Assembly: GCF_028471905.1 (NCBI RefSeq)
Contig: NZ_CP116902.1
Location: forward strand, 1,524,501-1,588,500
Source: Aneurinibacillus uraniidurans
Lineage (GTDB): Bacteria > Bacillota > Bacilli > Aneurinibacillales > Aneurinibacillaceae
Reading direction: 5' to 3'
Length of the DNA stretch: 64,000 bases
The position numbers and the translations under genes were made by a program. Positions 61,432-64,000 of this stretch are shown one piece after another (position 1 is the stretch's first letter; every line of letters begins with the position of its first letter). The notes beneath the pieces were generated by a model. It worked only from the letters and a program-made list of their open reading frames with translations, ran no database searches and had not been told where the DNA came from.

Positions 61432-62523
61432 ATGAAAGTTCCGTATGTAGGCGTCCTGCTGAATCGGGCAATGTATAAAGGGATTCCAGCAGGAAAGACA
61501 CAGACCGAAGTCCTTGCGTTTTATGAAGAAGGAGGCAAGCTGCATGGTCTAAAACCGTGTTATTTCCGGCTGGAGGACGTACAGCCTGGCAAATCGACGT
61601 TGTGGGCATACGTTAAGAAAGGCGAGAAATATCGGCGGATGATTGTGCCTGTGCCGAAGGTGATTCATAATCGGGCGCTGTATTTTTCAAATACAGAGAA
61701 AGGGAAGCTAAACAGTTTGACGAAAGACAACATTATTGTGTTTAATCGCTGGAACCGTTACAGCAAACCGTATGTTCAGGACTTATTGTGGAGCGATGCT
61801 CTTCTGCGTCCGCATCTCGCTTATACAGTGCGAGGGACCGTAGAGAATTTGCAGATGATGATGAAGAAATATCGTCAGTTATTTATTAAGCCGAACAGCG
61901 GGAGCATTGGATTTGGCATCATGCGTCTGGCGCGTCAAAAGGATGGCTGGCGGCTTTCGTATGCTGTATATGAAAACAAAAAGCGAATCTGGCGCAATCT
62001 AGATTTTAAAGGTCAGATCCCTGCTTTGCTTCGGACGAAGCTGCGTAGTGGAAAGTATCATATTCAGCAGCAGCTTCCGCTTGCCACATATAAGGGAAGA
62101 CCGTTTGACCTGCGGGTATCTGTGCAGAAAGATGCGACTGGGCACTGGCAGGTAACGGGGATGGTAGGGAAGGCAGCACCGCAGGGTCGATTTTTAAGCA
62201 ATGTTGGGCAGGGGGGACGGGTATATCCGTTGTCTGTTTTGCTAACCGATCATCCGAAATTAGAACGTAAAGCGGTCGAGAAAGCAGTAGAGATGTTTGC
62301 GTTACGTGTAGTGTATAAATTGGAACGTTCGATTGAAGGTCTGGCAGATGTGGGGCTTGATATTGGGCTGACAGAGGGAGGGACTCCACTTTTCATTGAA
62401 TGCAATGGACGGGATCAGAGGTACAGCTTCCGCAATGGAAAAATGACCCGGGAGTGGAAGGCAACGTATGCCAACCCGATAGGATATGCACGCTATTTGC
62501 TTAGCCGTGCGCGTGAGGAGTAA
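61432..62523 (+). CDS. YheC/YheD family ATP-grasp protein (spore coat-associated)
   Basis: A 363-residue YheC/YheD protein. VGVLLNRAMYKGIPAGKTQT begins the N-terminal part, YRQLFIKPNSGSIGFGIMRL is the ATP-grasp core, RGRPFDLRV-like KGRPFDLRVSVQKDATGHWQ the central fold, and DVGLDIGLTEGGTPLFIECN the metal site. B. subtilis homologues are linked to the spore coat. AAGGAGG precedes ATG 61432; the longer frame to 61315 enters repeat R3b and is artificial. Substrates unknown. A terminator follows. Confidence 0.88.
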   Translation: MKVPYVGVLLNRAMYKGIPAGKTQTEVLAFYEEGGKLHGLKPCYFRLEDVQPGKSTLWAYVKKGEKYRRMIVPVPKVIHNRALYFSNTEKGKLNSLTKDNIIVFNRWNRYSKPYVQDLLWSDALLRPHLAYTVRGTVENLQMMMKKYRQLFIKPNSGSIGFGIMRLARQKDGWRLSYAVYENKKRIWRNLDFKGQIPALLRTKLRSGKYHIQQQLPLATYKGRPFDLRVSVQKDATGHWQVTGMVGKAAPQGRFLSNVGQGGRVYPLSVLLTDHPKLERKAVEKAVEMFALRVVYKLERSIEGLADVGLDIGLTEGGTPLFIECNGRDQRYSFRNGKMTREWKATYANPIGYARYLLSRAREE

Positions 62524-62539
62524 TCATGAATACCTCTCT

Positions 62540-62598
62540 AAAAGAAGAGGCTGCCCCGTTGCCATCTTTCGGCTATGGGGACAGCTTCTGTTCTTTTA
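62540..62598. terminator. Bidirectional terminator
   Basis: aaaagaagaggctgcccc pairs imperfectly with ggggacagcttctgttctttt. It lies between the YheC/YheD gene and the convergent GerMN gene. Confidence 0.82.
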
Positions 62599-62603
62599 CA
62601 TCA

Positions 62604-63236
62604 TTATTTTATTTGCGGTACATTAGATAGAGTAAGCGGATCGATTGGAGTGGAAGCATCCATGTGTCCAAGGATCGTGTCTGTTTCCTTACCATCGAGG
62701 ACAATTTTTGCATTCTTGAATCCAAACTGGCTCATGATCGTAGCGATTTGCTCCATAAGGAATTGTTCGCCCGTAGACCCAAGATTGGCAGCTTGCTTAA
62801 CATTGGACGATAAGCTAACGATCGCTGTATGACCATCCTTTTTCACGGATTGAATCTCAACACTAGCTGGGAGCAGGCTGACAAGTTTTTTGCTTTTTGG
62901 ACCGTTTTGCCATGCTTTTAGCGCGAGCAATGGAAGGTCGTCTTTCTTCTCATAAGAGATGGTATGTGTTTCTTTATATTCGGTCATCAAATTATCATCG
63001 CTGAATACAAGCTCGACAGTTTTTTTCTGAACAGTTGGTTTATCGGATTGTACAGGCTCAGTTGCTTTAGGGGTTGGCTGATTTACGGCTCCCTCTGTCT
63101 GTGTCTGAGTTCCGTTGGCCGGTACATTTGTAGTCGTTGGTGCTGGCGCATTTGTTGGTGTACTGGACGTATTTGTGCAGCCAGCCAGTCCGATTGTTAC
63201 AGTCGCAGCGGCGAGTAAAGCATAAGGTAAACGCAT
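62604..63236 (-). CDS. GerMN-domain lipoprotein
   Basis: About 210 residues. Lipoprotein signal AAATVTIGLAGCTN, then a Thr/Pro/Asn-rich linker (about 25-75) and a GerMN domain at about 85-205: YEKKDDLPLLALKAWQNGPK, then LLPASVEIQSVKKDGHTAIV and EQFLMEQIATIMSQFGFKNA. GerM-type domains act in sporulation and germination, probably binding peptidoglycan. AAGGGAAGG precedes ATG 63236; the frame to 63260 is not needed. It stands alone. Confidence 0.87.
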   Translation of the reverse strand: MRLPYALLAAATVTIGLAGCTNTSSTPTNAPAPTTTNVPANGTQTQTEGAVNQPTPKATEPVQSDKPTVQKKTVELVFSDDNLMTEYKETHTISYEKKDDLPLLALKAWQNGPKSKKLVSLLPASVEIQSVKKDGHTAIVSLSSNVKQAANLGSTGEQFLMEQIATIMSQFGFKNAKIVLDGKETDTILGHMDASTPIDPLTLSNVPQIK

Positions 63237-63463
63237 AGCGTAATCCTTCCCTTCTGACATAATACTTGCTGTTTATATGATCTTATTGTTACATAATACT
63301 TTACCACAAAACACCTGCATAAGTCCTAACTGGTAAAAACAGTTTAGAGAATAAAAAGAATGCACAAAAATGTACGAAAATACTCGTTTTTTATGCCGAA
63401 GAGGGGCAAAATCAAGTATAGTGTAGATATAAAAAAGCAATACGATATACAGGAGTTGAATGT

Positions 63464-64000
63464 ATGGATCAATCATCGGTGCATTCGATTGTTCAAGCAA
63501 TTAGCCAGACACTTCCACAGGAAGCCTCGATTGCCATTGCAGACGAATCGAAATTTATTTATTACCAGCCGAGTCGGATGATCGATTTGAAGATCAAGCC
63601 GGGAGATATAGTGAAAGAAGGAACTCTTACACGCCGAGCCTTGTCGGACAAGCAAAAGCTTGCTCAATATCTTGAGGAGAGCGTATTTGGCGTGCCGTAT
63701 TATGCGATGAGCACCCCAATCATTACACACGGGCAGGCAGAAGGATGTGTGACGACGATTTTTCCGTCTTCTATCCAGCAGATCGACCGCTCGCTGCCGC
63801 GTCATCATTTTTTGATTGGACGTGGAGAAGATCGGTGGATTCCGATTCCGCTGTTTGATATTCAGTTCATTGAGTCGGATAAGGGAAAAACATTTTTGCA
63901 CACGGAGCGCGGCGTGTATTTAAATAAATACAGCCTGATTGAGCTTGAACGACTGCTGCCATCTGATCGATTTATACGGTGTCACCGTGCCTATATGGTA
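63464..64000 (+). CDS. LytTR-domain transcriptional regulator (3' end outside the window)
   Basis: The frame is open from ATG 63464, behind AGGAG, to the window end; 179 residues are visible. An N-terminal PAS-like or small sensory domain holds EASIAIADESKFIYYQPSRM and GVPYYAMSTPIITHG; from about residue 115 the LytTR DNA-binding domain begins: WIPIPLFDIQFIESDKGKTF, then YSLIELERLLPSDRFIRCHR. The remaining 40-50 residues lie outside. Such Bacillus proteins are uncharacterised, often with metabolic or redox targets. Confidence 0.87.
   Translation, partial: MDQSSVHSIVQAISQTLPQEASIAIADESKFIYYQPSRMIDLKIKPGDIVKEGTLTRRALSDKQKLAQYLEESVFGVPYYAMSTPIITHGQAEGCVTTIFPSSIQQIDRSLPRHHFLIGRGEDRWIPIPLFDIQFIESDKGKTFLHTERGVYLNKYSLIELERLLPSDRFIRCHRAYMV

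Overview
The window reads as chromosomal DNA of an endospore-forming member of the Bacilli. It carries spore and sporulation genes (tlp, spoIIIE, tepA, a YheC/YheD ATP-grasp protein, a GerMN lipoprotein), the CssRS secretion-stress system, ylzJ, a CbpB/DarB-like CBS protein, an S-layer (SLH) protein and an FMN riboswitch in front of ribU. Moderate GC, strong Shine-Dalgarno sequences and frequent GTG/TTG starts fit Paenibacillaceae (Brevibacillus/Aneurinibacillus type), but the genus is a guess. No rRNA, tRNA, CRISPR array or intact prophage was seen.

Layout. 1-6.3 kb: the end of a YjcF-type acetyltransferase, an EamA transporter with a MarR regulator, a BenE-type transporter behind what looks like a complete ZTP (pfl) riboswitch plus terminator, then cssR-cssS. 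6.3-10 kb: an accessory patch with a decayed transposase, a WYL regulator, and DJ-1, VOC and RidA family proteins. 10-15 kb: a membrane acyltransferase followed by a MacAB-like exporter operon. 15-20.4 kb: an aldehyde dehydrogenase, a CDF-like membrane protein that has lost its metal ligands, a rhodanese under a CsoR/CstR-type operator, a RIO-like kinase and an orphan CydB-like protein.

20.6-29.3 kb is the most interesting block. It is a tightly packed set of genes for a lipoprotein binding protein, a cytoplasmic alkaline-phosphatase-superfamily hydrolase, two permeases, an ATPase, a DeoR regulator, a HAD phosphatase, two guanidinium-exporter-type SMR proteins and D-serine dehydratase, closed by a terminator. 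Together the parts would import a phosphodiester, cleave it, remove phosphate, expel a guanidino alcohol and deaminate D-serine. That matches the make-up of lombricine, the earthworm phosphagen (guanidinoethyl-phospho-D-serine). This is an inference from gene content and has not been demonstrated.

29-43.6 kb: an NSS-family symporter, an XRE-ABC transporter operon with a palindromic operator, two secreted cell-surface proteins, yidD, a CobW GTPase, small membrane proteins, tlp, a DedA protein and tepA-ylzJ. 43.6-50.1 kb separates tepA-ylzJ from spoIIIE, which are adjacent in Bacillus subtilis; it holds a YcdB-like protein, a TetR-DUF5367 pair, an MFS transporter, a nicotinamidase and a secreted transglutaminase-like protein. 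50.2-64 kb: spoIIIE, mscL with a zinc-ribbon tail, a CBS protein, an exported PepF, ribU with its riboswitch, a propeller lipoprotein/two-component/FixH-like operon, a YheC/YheD protein, a GerMN lipoprotein and the start of a LytTR regulator.

Three intergenic regions carry copies of a GC-rich, roughly 230-base, nearly palindromic repeat in both orientations, with shortened derivatives beside two of them. I do not recognise this family.
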